A DNA stretch of 64,000 bases, from positions 95,510 to 159,509 of the forward strand of contig NZ_JAVKDF010000037.1 in assembly GCF_040222385.1 (NCBI RefSeq). The letters run 5' to 3'. The position numbers and the translations under genes were made by a program. The stretch comes from Imperialibacter sp040222385 (GTDB taxonomy: Bacteria; Bacteroidota; Bacteroidia; Cytophagales; Cyclobacteriaceae). The first letter of the stretch is position 1. Each line of letters opens with the position of its first letter. Below, piece after piece: positions 54,635 through 63,905 of the stretch. The notes under the pieces are model-generated. The model was given only the letters and a program-made list of their open reading frames with translations. It was not told the origin of the DNA and made no database searches.

Positions 54635-55753
54635 ATGAAGTATTTTTTGATTGCAGGAGAGAGGTCTGGTGATTTGCACGGGTCTTTTCTTATCAGCTAC
54701 TTAAAACAAGCCGATCCCAAGGCGGAAATTGTGGGGTGGGGAGGCGACTACATGGAAAAGGCGGGAGGCACCGTTCTCAAGCATTATCGGGAGTTGGCGA
54801 TCATGGGTTTTTGGGAGGTGGTCAAAAACCTCAGAACCTTGGCAAAACTTCAAAAAGAGTGCAAAGACAGCATTTTGGAGTTCAGTCCGGATGCGGTGAT
54901 TTTTATCGACTACCCGGGTTTCAACCTGAGAATTGCTGCTTTCACTAAGGCAAAAGGTTTCACCAATTTCTACTACATCTCGCCAAAGGTATGGGCATGG
55001 AACCAAAAGCGGGCGTATAAGTTGAAACGGCTCATCGATAGGCTTTTTTGTATCCTTCCTTTCGAAGTGGAGTTTTTTAATAGGTATGAGTTTGAAGTCT
55101 CCTATGTGGGCAATCCTCTGAAGGAGGCCATTAGGTCATATGATTTCGATGAGCAGTTTTTAAGTGCCAGGGCGGGCAAAAAAGTGATAGCAGTGCTGCC
55201 GGGAAGTCGGGCGCAGGAGGTAGCCAATGTGGTTGAAATGTTGAGGGAGATAGTGCCGTTGAAGCCAGAATTTTATTTTCTGGTGGCAGCAGTTGACAAC
55301 CTTCCAGCTAGCGCATACGAAGCGCTGAAACAGAGTGGGGGAAACGTAGAGCTGGTTTACAACAAGACTTATGAAATCCTGAAGCTAGCCGAGGCAGCCA
55401 TTGTTACCTCTGGCACTGCCACCCTCGAAGCGGCCTTGTTAAAAGCACCGCAAGTTGTTATTTATCGAACCAGTGGCATTTCCTACGCCCTGGCCAAAAG
55501 GCTTATCAAGGTGCCTTTCATTTCTTTGGTCAACCTGATAGCAAACAAGGAGGTGGTGAAGGAGCTTATCCAGGACGAAATGTCGCCCCAGAATGTGCTA
55601 AAAGAGATCAATGCCATCGTCTCCGATAGTAATGGATATAGAAACAAGATGCTGCAAGGCTACGATTTAGTAGATTCAACGATAGGAGATCAGAACGCTC
55701 CCGAACAAGCGGCCAGGGAAATGGTATCCTTCCTGAAACAAAAAAAGGCCTAA
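54635..55753 (+). CDS. lpxB: Lipid-A-disaccharide synthase
   Basis: 372 aa GT19 enzyme that joins UDP-2,3-diacyl-glucosamine and lipid X. Motifs: FLIAGERSGDLHG at the N-terminus, GWGGDYMEKAGG, FIDYPGFNLRIA, YYISPKVWAWNQKR and VLPGSRAQEV. Its last codons and stop form half of a hairpin shared with the convergent clpX. Confidence 0.97.
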   Translation: MKYFLIAGERSGDLHGSFLISYLKQADPKAEIVGWGGDYMEKAGGTVLKHYRELAIMGFWEVVKNLRTLAKLQKECKDSILEFSPDAVIFIDYPGFNLRIAAFTKAKGFTNFYYISPKVWAWNQKRAYKLKRLIDRLFCILPFEVEFFNRYEFEVSYVGNPLKEAIRSYDFDEQFLSARAGKKVIAVLPGSRAQEVANVVEMLREIVPLKPEFYFLVAAVDNLPASAYEALKQSGGNVELVYNKTYEILKLAEAAIVTSGTATLEAALLKAPQVVIYRTSGISYALAKRLIKVPFISLVNLIANKEVVKELIQDEMSPQNVLKEINAIVSDSNGYRNKMLQGYDLVDSTIGDQNAPEQAAREMVSFLKQKKA

Positions 55754-55762
55754 GCGGCCTTT
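55744..55762. terminator. Bidirectional hairpin with lpxB and clpX stop codons in the loop
   Basis: AAAGGCC (55744-55750), loop TAAGC, GGCCTTT (55756-55762). The loop carries the lpxB TAA (55751-55753), and the clpX TAG on the other strand (55750-55752) overlaps the stem end. A and T runs on both sides suit termination both ways. Confidence 0.7.
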
Positions 55763-56982
55763 AGTCTTTTGAACTTCGATTTGTTCATTTTCTCTTCAGC
55801 GTAATCCTTGCTGATAACCAGCTTGTCGATATCCTTCGATGAGGGAATTTCAAACATCGCATCGTTAACAATTACCTCGCAGATAGATCTTAATCCTCTG
55901 GCACCAAGCTTAAACGCCACGGCTTTGTCGACGATAAAGTTCAACACTTCGTCGTCAAACTCAAGCTCTACACCTTCCATTGCAAACAGCTTCTTATATT
56001 GCTTGGTCAGTGCGTTCTTGGGAGAAGTAAGTATTTTTTTAAGCGTTTCCTTATTTAAAGGATCGAGGTAGGTGAGTACCGGCATACGACCGATAAGCTC
56101 CGGGATCAAACCGTAGGACTTCAAATCCTGCGCCGTGATGTATTGCAGAAGGTTATCCTTGTCAATAAACACGTCATCTTCCTTGTCAGCGCCAGCAGCA
56201 AAACCAACCGGTCTTGTTGTCATCCTCGAGGAAATCATCCTGTGAATGCCATCAAAAGCACCGCCACAAATGAACAGAATGTTTTCTGTGTTCACTGTGA
56301 TCATTTTTTGGTCGGGATGTTTTCTGCCCCCCTGAGGTGGCACATTCACTTGAGTTCCCTCAAGCAATTTTAAAAGCGCTTGCTGAACACCCTCTCCGCT
56401 CACGTCACGGGTAATAGATGGGTTGTCCGATTTTCTGGCGATTTTGTCAATCTCATCTATGTAAACGATCCCTCTTTCTGCCGCTTCCACATCATAGTTG
56501 GCAGCTTGCAGTAATCTTGTCAGTATGCTTTCAACGTCTTCTCCCACATAGCCGGCTTCAGTCAACACCGTAGCGTCAGCGATGCAAAAGGGTACTTGAA
56601 GAATTTTGGCTAGAGAACGGGCCAGGTAGGTTTTACCTGTCCCTGTTTCTCCCACCATTATGATATTGGACTTTTCTATAACGATATCATCATCCGTTTT
56701 CTCCTGCGTCAATCGTTTGTAGTGATTGTACACTGCCACGGAAATAACCTTTTTGGCTTCATCCTGGCCCACAACAAACTCATCAAGGTGATTTTTGATC
56801 TCAATAGGCTTGATGAGGTTGAACTTCGGCTTCGCAGTGCTCGTCCTTGTTTTTGTTTCTTCTTGCAAAATTTGCTGAGCTTGCGAAATACATTTATCGC
56901 AGATATGAGCATGTATCCCTGAGATCATCAGGTCAACATCCTTTTTGTTTCTCCCACAAAATGAGCAAGTTACTTGGGCCAT
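55750..56982 (-). CDS. clpX: ATP-dependent Clp protease ATP-binding subunit ClpX
   Basis: 410 aa from MAQVTCSFCGRNKKDV; an 18-codon upstream extension overlaps clpP and is rejected. Zinc-binding domain with CSFC and CDKC, AAA+ Walker A GETGTGKT, pore loop GYVG, Walker B IVYIDEIDKI, sensor GRMPVL. Unfolds substrates for ClpP. Immediately downstream of clpP (19 bp). Confidence 0.98.
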   Translation of the reverse strand: MAQVTCSFCGRNKKDVDLMISGIHAHICDKCISQAQQILQEETKTRTSTAKPKFNLIKPIEIKNHLDEFVVGQDEAKKVISVAVYNHYKRLTQEKTDDDIVIEKSNIIMVGETGTGKTYLARSLAKILQVPFCIADATVLTEAGYVGEDVESILTRLLQAANYDVEAAERGIVYIDEIDKIARKSDNPSITRDVSGEGVQQALLKLLEGTQVNVPPQGGRKHPDQKMITVNTENILFICGGAFDGIHRMISSRMTTRPVGFAAGADKEDDVFIDKDNLLQYITAQDLKSYGLIPELIGRMPVLTYLDPLNKETLKKILTSPKNALTKQYKKLFAMEGVELEFDDEVLNFIVDKAVAFKLGARGLRSICEVIVNDAMFEIPSSKDIDKLVISKDYAEEKMNKSKFKRLKAA

Positions 56983-57001
56983 CTTATCTTCCAAAAGTAC
57001 T

Positions 57002-57688
57002 TTATTTAGATGATTTTCTCTGTAAAACTTCGTCAATTAAACCATATTCCTTCGCTTCGGTAGGTCTCATCCAATTATCCCTGTCTGAATCCTTCTCCAC
57101 TTGTTCGTATGGTTTGCCAGTGTGGTTCGAAAGAATGGTGTACAAATCCTTCCGCAACTCCTGCATTTGTCTCAGGGTAATCTCCATGTCCCTGGCCTGG
57201 CCTTGCATGCCACCGCTCGGCTGGTGTATCATGATTCTTGCATGAGGCAATGCAGAACGCTTGTTCTTTGCGCCACCTGCCAATAGCACTGCACCCATTG
57301 AAGCAGCCATGCCCGTGCAAATAGTTGCCACATCTGGGGTTACATACTGCATAGTGTCATATATGCCCAAGCCCGCATAAACCGACCCACCAGGGCTGTT
57401 CACATATAGCAGAATGTCTTTCTTTGCATCTACAGACTCCAGAAACAATAGCTGGGCCGTGATAATATTACCGATATTTTCTTCTACCTGCATGCCCAGG
57501 AAAATGATCCTGTCCATGATCAGGCGGGAGAAAACATCTATTTCTGCAAATCTTGTTGGCCTTTCTTCGATAACCGACCGGGTCATGTTCTCTACTCTGC
57601 TTGCATATTGATCGAAAACAGAGCCTGAAATCCCCTGGCCTTTCACTGCGTATTTCCTAAACTCTTCTTTTGAAAGCTCTTTATACAT
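57002..57688 (-). CDS. clpP: ATP-dependent Clp protease proteolytic subunit
   Basis: 228 aa serine protease. Catalytic Ser in GMAASMGAVLL, His in LPHARIMIHQPSGG and the Asp further on, with GPSGSVYAGLGIYDTM-type text (here SPGGSVYAGLGIYDTM). Forms the degradation chamber with ClpX. Upstream TATTTTTG (57714-57721) may be a -7 element and lies inside the T tract of the tig terminator. Confidence 0.98.
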   Translation of the reverse strand: MYKELSKEEFRKYAVKGQGISGSVFDQYASRVENMTRSVIEERPTRFAEIDVFSRLIMDRIIFLGMQVEENIGNIITAQLLFLESVDAKKDILLYVNSPGGSVYAGLGIYDTMQYVTPDVATICTGMAASMGAVLLAGGAKNKRSALPHARIMIHQPSGGMQGQARDMEITLRQMQELRKDLYTILSNHTGKPYEQVEKDSDRDNWMRPTEAKEYGLIDEVLQRKSSK

Positions 57689-57716
57689 TTGACGTATTGT
57701 TAATGGGTTGATACAA

Positions 57717-57749
57717 AAATAAAAAAAAAGCCCTTCTGTGAAAGGACTT
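57717..57749 (-). terminator. Intrinsic terminator of trigger factor gene
   Basis: On the minus strand: stem AAGTCCTT, loop of six, AAGGGCTT (one G-T pair), then a long T run. Confidence 0.85.
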
Positions 57750-57773
57750 CAATTTAACCCAAAAAGTTGGTTC

Positions 57774-59108
57774 TTAGTTCATAGGCAGATCACGGAAATC
57801 GTCAAGGCTGACATCCTTCGACTTAATGGTCACTTGTGACTTTATGTACTCCATTACTTTCAGCGTTTGAACCTGATTGTGAACTTTCATGTAATTGTCG
57901 CCATTCTCCCCCTGAAGGTAGTTGTTAACAAACATATCGATGCTCGATTCAAACTGAGATCCCATGCCGCTGCCAGCCAGCTGCCTTCTGATCAGCTTTC
58001 TGGCCTCCTCCATCACGTCCTCGTGCTCTATTTTCAAATCCTGATCCTTACTGATTTTGTTTCTTATAAGAGACCATTTCAACTCTTTGGTGTAGGCATC
58101 AAACTCTTTCTCAATATCTTCTGGAGTCAATTGCCCTTCATTCGTTCTCAACAGCCAGTTTTTCAAAAAGCTATCAGGAAGCTCAAGCTTCGTGTTTTTG
58201 ATCAGCTCATTTCTGATTGACCTGTCAAGGAACATGTCCGTTTCTTGCTGGTAGTTTTCAGAAATGGTTTCTTTTATTTTTTGTTCAAACTCTTCGTTTG
58301 ACTTCACGGCGTCTTTACCGAAGGTCTTGTCAAACAATTCCTGATTGACCTCTGCTTTAGCCACCCGGCTAATGTTTTTTACTTCAAAAGTATATTTACC
58401 CTTCAGTTTCTTAGCCTCATCTTTGGTAATGCCCAGGGCGATTGCCAAATCTGATTCTTCTTTGAAAAGCTTTTTGAGATCCACCTCAACAATAGCCCCT
58501 TTAGCTAGGCCAACTAGTTTTTTCGCCTCTTTTGGCGAAAGTTTGTCGGCATAGAGCACAATGCTTTCCTCTTTAGCGTCATCCTCAGCCTTTAGAACCC
58601 CGAAAAGATTGTCTCCTTCCGTTGCAGTTTCCTGATCAGTGGTCTCACCAAACTGATTTTTCAGGTTTTCTACTGTTTCCGCAATTAGCTTCTTATCGAC
58701 TTTGATCGAGTATGCCGTCACGCTAACCTTTTTGGAGAGGTCAATTGAGAATTCATCAACCAAACCAACGTTGTATTCAAATTCAAAATCCTTCTGCACA
58801 TCCCAATCAATGTCCTGTGCCTTTTCAACATTAGGAAGAGGCTCGCCAATGATCTCCAACTTGTTGTCCTTGATATAATCTGACACTTTGTGAGAAAGCA
58901 TATGGTTCACTTCATCCACAAGAATCGACTTGCCATACATTTTGCGAATCATGCCTTGAGGCACCTTTCCTGGGCGGAAGCCTTTGATAGAGGCTTTGCG
59001 GCTATACTCCCTTATTTTTTCTTCAACTTTGGGTTGATAATCAGTTTCTGAAACCTTAATTTTAATAAGGGCTTCTGTCTTAGTAATCTTGTCGAGTTGA
59101 ATATCCAA
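57774..59108 (-). CDS. tig: Trigger factor
   Basis: About 444 aa from a TTG start at 59106-59108 (L/M-DIQLDKITKTEALIKIKV); the only upstream ATG in frame lies in the tRNA-Leu terminator and is unlikely. The ribosome-binding loop GFRPGKVP is present. A peptidyl-prolyl isomerase-type domain is weakly visible, and the C-terminal helical chaperone domain is complete. Binds nascent chains at the ribosome exit. Upstream of clpP and clpX in the order tig-clpP-clpX known from many bacteria. Confidence 0.93.
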   Translation of the reverse strand: MDIQLDKITKTEALIKIKVSETDYQPKVEEKIREYSRKASIKGFRPGKVPQGMIRKMYGKSILVDEVNHMLSHKVSDYIKDNKLEIIGEPLPNVEKAQDIDWDVQKDFEFEYNVGLVDEFSIDLSKKVSVTAYSIKVDKKLIAETVENLKNQFGETTDQETATEGDNLFGVLKAEDDAKEESIVLYADKLSPKEAKKLVGLAKGAIVEVDLKKLFKEESDLAIALGITKDEAKKLKGKYTFEVKNISRVAKAEVNQELFDKTFGKDAVKSNEEFEQKIKETISENYQQETDMFLDRSIRNELIKNTKLELPDSFLKNWLLRTNEGQLTPEDIEKEFDAYTKELKWSLIRNKISKDQDLKIEHEDVMEEARKLIRRQLAGSGMGSQFESSIDMFVNNYLQGENGDNYMKVHNQVQTLKVMEYIKSQVTIKSKDVSLDDFRDLPMN

Positions 59109-59144
59109 TGTTGTAGAATTTTGTTGAGTCAATCCAATATAAAA

Positions 59145-59175
59145 AAACCCTCTCAGCAATTGCGTAGGAGGGTTT
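59145..59175 (-). terminator. Terminator after tRNA-Leu
   Basis: AAACCCTC and GAGGGTTT arms (8 bp) with a 15-base loop, followed on the minus strand by a T run. Sits 11 bases beyond the tRNA end and before tig. Confidence 0.8.
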
Positions 59176-59185
59176 GTTTTTTAGT

Positions 59186-59266
59186 GCGGGTGGAGGGACT
59201 CGAACCCCCATGCCTTGCGGCGCTAGATCCTAAGTCTAGTGCGTCTACCAATTTCGCCACACCCGC
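59186..59266 (-). tRNA. tRNA-Leu (anticodon TAG)
   Basis: 81-nt cloverleaf: acceptor GCGGGTG/CACCCGC, D arm with GGTAGAC, anticodon arm CTAGA-CTTAGGA-TCTAG with anticodon TAG (59230-59232), long variable arm with GCCGCAAGGC, and TTCGAGT loop. CCA is not encoded. Reads CUA and, by wobble, other CUN codons. Confidence 0.95.
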
Positions 59267-59282
59267 TTTTGAAAACGGAATG

Positions 59283-59312
59283 CAAATGTAGAGAAATAAT
59301 TTGTTTTGTCAA
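59283..59312 (-). promoter_or_regulatory. Promoter of tRNA-Leu
   Basis: On the minus strand: TTG (59310-59312), 19-base spacer, TACATTTG (59283-59290). The exact Bacteroidota form, with a start expected about 10 bases before the tRNA. Confidence 0.85.
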
Positions 59313-59361
59313 CGTGTAGTAACAAAAAATTGTTTAAATAGGTATTCGTTAATAAAGTAAC

Positions 59362-61587
59362 ATGCAGGCGGTAGATATTGAGGAAGAGAAGCGGGAAATA
59401 ATTCAGAGGTATAGGCGTTTGCTGCGACTGGCGAAGCCACTTCTGAAAGACGGAGATGCCAAGCTAATCAAGAAGGCATTTAATACCTCCATGGAAGCCC
59501 ATAGGGAAATGAGGCGGAAGAGCGGTGAGCCGTATATTTTTCATCCCCTTTCGGTGGCGCAGATTTGTGTGGAAGAAATTGGTCTGGGCACCACGTCCAT
59601 TGTGGCAGCCTTGCTGCACGACGTAGTTGAGGATACCGACACCAGTATTGCGGATATTGAAAGAGAGTTTGGGCCGAAGATTGCCAAGATCATTGACGGG
59701 CTCACTAAAATATCCGGTGTATTCGAATACGGTAGCTCTCAGCAAGCCGAAAACTTCCGAAAGATGCTACTCACCCTTTCCGAAGATGTGAGAGTGATTC
59801 TCGTGAAGCTGGCCGACAGGCTGCACAACATGCGAACGCTTGGCAGCATGCCTCGTAATAAACAACTGAAAATCGCTTCTGAGACAATTTATCTGTATGC
59901 CCCGCTGGCTCACCGATTGGGATTGTACACAATCAAATCTGAGCTCGAAGACTTAAATCTCAAATTTACCGAGCCCGATACTTATAAATCTATTGCTAAT
60001 AGTATAAGTCAAACCAGGGCATCCAGAAACAAATACATCAGGTCTTTTGTGAGGCCAATACAGTCGGCCATTGAAAAATCTGGTTTGACAGTGGAAATCA
60101 AAGGGCGTCCCAAATCAATATACTCTATTTATAATAAAATGCGCAAACAGAACATTCCCTTCGAGGAAGTGTATGACCTGTTTGCCATCCGGATAATTAT
60201 CGATACTGAATACGAAAACGAAAAGGCTGCCTGCTGGCAAGTGTACTCTATTGTTACCGACTACTATCAGCCCAACCCCGATAGGCTTCGTGATTGGATT
60301 TCCACATCGAAAGCAAATGGTTATGAGTCTTTGCATACTACTGTAATGTCTCACCACGGCAACTGGGTGGAGGTACAAATCAGGTCTCGCAGGATGGACG
60401 ACATTGCGGAAAAAGGATATGCAGCCCATTGGAAGTACAAAGAGAATAAATCAAATCCACAAGAATCTGGACTAGAACAGTGGATCACCCGGGTGAGGGA
60501 TATGCTGGAGCAAAATGATTCTTCGGCGATTGAGTTTGTAGATGATTTCAGATCTAACCTCTTTCAGGAAGAAGTTTTCGCCTTCACGCCGAAGGGCGAT
60601 TTGAGGACATTGCCACATGGAGCCACGGCATTAGACTTTGCCTTTGATATACACACCCAAATTGGCGCACGTTGCATCGGGGCAAAGGTGAATCAAAAGC
60701 TGGTTCCGCTCAATCATGTATTGAAGAATGGAGACCAGGTCGAGATACTTACCTCCAGCAAGCAAAAGCCCAACGAAGGATGGCTTCGGCTTGTTGTAAG
60801 CTCAAAGGCGAAATCAAAGATCAAGGATCTTCTGAAAGAAGAAAGGAAAGCAGCAGCAGCCGAAGGCAAGGAAATAGTGCTTCGAAAGTTGAAGCAAATG
60901 AAGTTGACGCTTTCCAGCGAAATCCTGGATCAGTTGGTGGCATATTTTGGTACAAAAACACCACTTGAGTTTTTCTTTGAAGTAGGTAAAGGCAAGATCG
61001 ACTCAAAGGACATAAAGAAATTCAAGGACTTCAAGGAAGGGAATATTCAAAGGAATGGCCATAAAATTCAGGATGCCCGTGCCTTTGAAAAGCAGATCAC
61101 TGAAGTAAAGGGCAAAGATCACGACTTGCTACTGATCGGTGAGGACATGGATGTGATTGACTACAAATTCTCCAAATGCTGCAATCCCATCCCAGGCGAT
61201 GAGGTTTTTGGCTTCGTAACAGTCAACGAAGGCATCAAAATCCACCGTACCTCTTGCCCAAATGCACCTGAGCTTTTGTCCAACCATGGTTACCGGGTGG
61301 TGAAGGCAAAATGGGCGTCCCAGCAGGCAATAGCTTTCCTTACAGGGCTGAAAATTACCGGCACCGACAGAATGGGAATGATCAACGACATCACTAAAGT
61401 GATATCGGATGAACTCAAAGTGAACATGCGGTCGATAACTATCGACACCGACAATGGGATTTTTCAGGGCGGAATTAAGTTATATATCCAGGACACCAAA
61501 CATCTTGACACACTGATTCGGAAACTCGAGGAAATTAGTGATGTTTACAGCGTCTCCAGATACGATGACTTAGAGCAGCTTGACTAA
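59362..61587 (+). CDS. Bifunctional (p)ppGpp synthetase/hydrolase (Rel)
   Basis: 741 aa RelA/SpoT homolog. HD hydrolase domain with LLHDVVEDTDTS (about 86-97), synthetase domain with SIYSIYNKM and YESLHTTVM (about 235-355), TGS domain with VFAFTPKGDLRTLPHG (about 402-417), and a C-terminal ACT domain with DRMGMINDITKVI. The HD motif is intact, so it likely both makes and degrades (p)ppGpp. It is divergent from tRNA-Leu with 95 bp between. Confidence 0.97.
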   Translation: MQAVDIEEEKREIIQRYRRLLRLAKPLLKDGDAKLIKKAFNTSMEAHREMRRKSGEPYIFHPLSVAQICVEEIGLGTTSIVAALLHDVVEDTDTSIADIEREFGPKIAKIIDGLTKISGVFEYGSSQQAENFRKMLLTLSEDVRVILVKLADRLHNMRTLGSMPRNKQLKIASETIYLYAPLAHRLGLYTIKSELEDLNLKFTEPDTYKSIANSISQTRASRNKYIRSFVRPIQSAIEKSGLTVEIKGRPKSIYSIYNKMRKQNIPFEEVYDLFAIRIIIDTEYENEKAACWQVYSIVTDYYQPNPDRLRDWISTSKANGYESLHTTVMSHHGNWVEVQIRSRRMDDIAEKGYAAHWKYKENKSNPQESGLEQWITRVRDMLEQNDSSAIEFVDDFRSNLFQEEVFAFTPKGDLRTLPHGATALDFAFDIHTQIGARCIGAKVNQKLVPLNHVLKNGDQVEILTSSKQKPNEGWLRLVVSSKAKSKIKDLLKEERKAAAAEGKEIVLRKLKQMKLTLSSEILDQLVAYFGTKTPLEFFFEVGKGKIDSKDIKKFKDFKEGNIQRNGHKIQDARAFEKQITEVKGKDHDLLLIGEDMDVIDYKFSKCCNPIPGDEVFGFVTVNEGIKIHRTSCPNAPELLSNHGYRVVKAKWASQQAIAFLTGLKITGTDRMGMINDITKVISDELKVNMRSITIDTDNGIFQGGIKLYIQDTKHLDTLIRKLEEISDVYSVSRYDDLEQLD

Positions 61588-61620
61588 GCCAGCTTTTATT
61601 ATATTTGTGACTTTGAAAGT

Positions 61621-62106
61621 ATGGTACTCAACGAAAAAATATTCTCAGAGGTAAAAAAGATATTTACAGCTTACCTCGAAAAGAAGGAGCTACGGAAGAC
61701 TCCCGAACGTTTTGCTATTCTGGAAGAGATCTATTCCAGGGGTGGTCACTTTGATGTTGAATCTTTGTACATAAGTATGAAGAACAAAAACTACAGAGTG
61801 AGCAGGGCCACTGTATACAATTCGCTTGACTTACTTGTTGAATGCGACTTGGTCTCAAAACATCAGTTTGGCCAGAACATGGCGCAGTACGAAAAATCAT
61901 ATGGCTATAAACAACACGATCATTTGATTTGCACAGAATGCCATAAAGTAATGGAGTTTTGCGACCCACGAATCCAGAATATTCAGAATACCGTTGGCGA
62001 TTTGTTGCACTTCGATGTCATGCATCATTCCCTTATCCTCTATGGCAACTGTACGAATGCCTCTTGCGGTAACAGAGAAGAACTGGCAAAAACAGAAAAA
62101 GCATAA
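61621..62106 (+). CDS. Fur-family metal-responsive transcriptional regulator
   Basis: 161 aa. Winged helix with RKTPERFAILEEIYSRGGHFDVESLY and SRATVYNSLDLLVECDLV, then the metal-binding half with HDHLICTECHKVMEFCD and a late CTNASC (zinc-binding CxxxxC pair). Which metal or peroxide it senses cannot be told. A TATATTTG element (61600-61607) ends 13 bases before the ATG. Confidence 0.93.
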   Translation: MVLNEKIFSEVKKIFTAYLEKKELRKTPERFAILEEIYSRGGHFDVESLYISMKNKNYRVSRATVYNSLDLLVECDLVSKHQFGQNMAQYEKSYGYKQHDHLICTECHKVMEFCDPRIQNIQNTVGDLLHFDVMHHSLILYGNCTNASCGNREELAKTEKA

Positions 62107-62159
62107 AATTTACTTTCTAATTTTTAAACTGAGCTTTCTCCTTATATAATTGCGCCTGA

Positions 62160-62504
62160 ATGAAATACACACATAACATAAGCGACAAAATACTTCATCT
62201 TCATTTTGAAGGCGACTTAATCGGCGAAAACAACGGAGCCGAGTTGGTAGAGATAGTAAAAGATGCTATCGATAAACAAGTCACCCTTTGTGCGCTTTAT
62301 ATAGAAGATGTCAGGTATATCAACAGTAGCGGCATAGGCGTTTTGATAACAATACTTACAAAATTCAGAAACAAGGGTGGAGAAGTAGTGCTCGTTAATC
62401 CTTCTGATCATGTCAAAAAGCTGCTGGTGATCACAAAGCTCAATGCTATCTTTTCTATAGTAGACAGCAAAGGGGAGGCAGTGGAAAAACTTAAAAAATC
62501 TTAA
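62160..62504 (+). CDS. STAS-domain anti-sigma factor antagonist-like protein
   Basis: 114 aa, one STAS domain. The phosphorylatable-serine motif YINSSGIGVLI is at about 55-65. SpoIIAA-like proteins bind and are phosphorylated by anti-sigma kinases, but no kinase gene lies nearby. It sits 4 bp before purA, probably co-transcribed. Confidence 0.92.
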   Translation: MKYTHNISDKILHLHFEGDLIGENNGAELVEIVKDAIDKQVTLCALYIEDVRYINSSGIGVLITILTKFRNKGGEVVLVNPSDHVKKLLVITKLNAIFSIVDSKGEAVEKLKKS

Positions 62505-62508
62505 ACAA

Positions 62509-63783
62509 ATGGCGGTAGATGTACTTTTGGGCCTTCAGTGGGGAGACGAAGGTAAGGGAAAGATTGTGGACGTTTTGGCGCCCAAATACGATGTAATCGC
62601 CAGATTTCAAGGCGGACCAAACGCAGGCCATACTTTGGAATTCGACGGTATAAAGCACGTACTTCATCAAATTCCATCTGGAATCTTCCATAGCTCTATA
62701 ATCAATATCATAGGCAATGGCGTGGTGCTTGATCCGATAATATTCAAGAAAGAAGTAGAGGCTTTGTCGAAATATAATGTCGACATCAATGGACGGCTCT
62801 TTATTTCAAAAAAGGCTTCTCTTATTCTCCCAAGCCACAGCCAGCTTGATGCTGCCTACGAAAGTTCAAAAGGAGAGAAGAAAATTGGCTCTACGCTAAA
62901 GGGGATTGGCCCAACCTATCAGGATAAAGTGGCAAGGCTCGGACTCAGGGTGGGCGATATCCTGTCACCCGATTTTAAAGCAAAGTATAATGCACTTAAA
63001 GAGCAGCATCTCAAAATACTCGACTTTTACAACTACGTCCACGATTTCTCCGAAAAGGAGGAAGCTTTCTTCAAAGCGGTTGACTTTCTAAAGGACTGCC
63101 AGCTTATCGATAGTGAGTACGTGATTAATAAGCATATAAACTCCGGAGCTAAAATACTGGCTGAAGGCGCTCAGGGTTCATTGCTCGACATAGACTTTGG
63201 AAGCTACCCCTTTGTCACCAGCTCAAATACGACGGCTGCCGGGGCCTGCACCGGTCTCGGAATAGCACCGGGCAACATTGGTGAGGTCTACGGCATCTTT
63301 AAAGCCTACTGCACAAGAGTGGGAAGCGGGCCGTTTCCAACTGAGCTTCTTGAGGAAACTGGCGAAAGGCTTAGGCAAGTTGGTCATGAGTTTGGCGCTA
63401 CCACAGGTCGGCCCAGGCGTTGTGGCTGGCTCGACCTGCCAGCACTGAAGTATGCTATCATGATCAATAAAGTCACATCCCTTTTCATGATGAAGGGAGA
63501 CGTGCTTACGGATTTTAATCCGCTCAAGATATGTACTAGCTATTCAGTTGATGGCAAACCGACGGACGAATTGCCTCACGACCTGATAAATGGCAACTAT
63601 AGCCCTGTCTTTTCTGATTTCTCCGGGTGGAATGTCCCTATCAACAAAATAAAAACTTACGACGCTTTTCCTAAGGAAGTACATCAGTATATCTCCTTTA
63701 TTGAAAAAGAAGTCAATGTTCCAATTAACCTAATCTCCACAGGACCAGATAGAAGTGAAACAGTCCTCAAAGATTTTAAGTAA
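62509..63783 (+). CDS. purA: Adenylosuccinate synthase
   Basis: 424 aa. GTP-binding loop LQWGDEGKGKIVD at the N-terminus, IMP and aspartate motifs including IGPTYQDK, AEGAQGSLLDIDFGSYPFVTSS (split: AEGAQGSLLDIDFG and SYPFVTSS) and GRPRRCGWLD. First committed step from IMP to AMP; purB in the same window takes the next step. Last complete gene of the window. Confidence 0.98.
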   Translation: MAVDVLLGLQWGDEGKGKIVDVLAPKYDVIARFQGGPNAGHTLEFDGIKHVLHQIPSGIFHSSIINIIGNGVVLDPIIFKKEVEALSKYNVDINGRLFISKKASLILPSHSQLDAAYESSKGEKKIGSTLKGIGPTYQDKVARLGLRVGDILSPDFKAKYNALKEQHLKILDFYNYVHDFSEKEEAFFKAVDFLKDCQLIDSEYVINKHINSGAKILAEGAQGSLLDIDFGSYPFVTSSNTTAAGACTGLGIAPGNIGEVYGIFKAYCTRVGSGPFPTELLEETGERLRQVGHEFGATTGRPRRCGWLDLPALKYAIMINKVTSLFMMKGDVLTDFNPLKICTSYSVDGKPTDELPHDLINGNYSPVFSDFSGWNVPINKIKTYDAFPKEVHQYISFIEKEVNVPINLISTGPDRSETVLKDFK

Positions 63784-63798
63784 TTTTTTAGAATAGGG

Positions 63799-63830
63799 TT
63801 GCAAAGTATAACATAAGAGTAGTACCTTTG
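63799..63830 (+). promoter_or_regulatory. Strong promoter P1, probably of a stable RNA operon
   Basis: TTG at 63799-63801, a 21-base spacer and TACCTTTG at 63823-63830. TACCTTTG is the form seen before rRNA operons in Bacteroidota. It lies 16 bases after purA and points to the window edge. Confidence 0.7.
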
Positions 63831-63905
63831 CATCCCTTCTAAACGAAGAAGGAATTCCAACTGACCTACTGTTCTATTCCTTCAAAAAATATTTATAAAA
63901 TAATT

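Noticed and set aside
57774..59159. Trigger factor start at the ATG at 59159
   Set aside because: It places the first codons in the tRNA-Leu terminator hairpin, and family members begin with the DIQLDK-like stretch.
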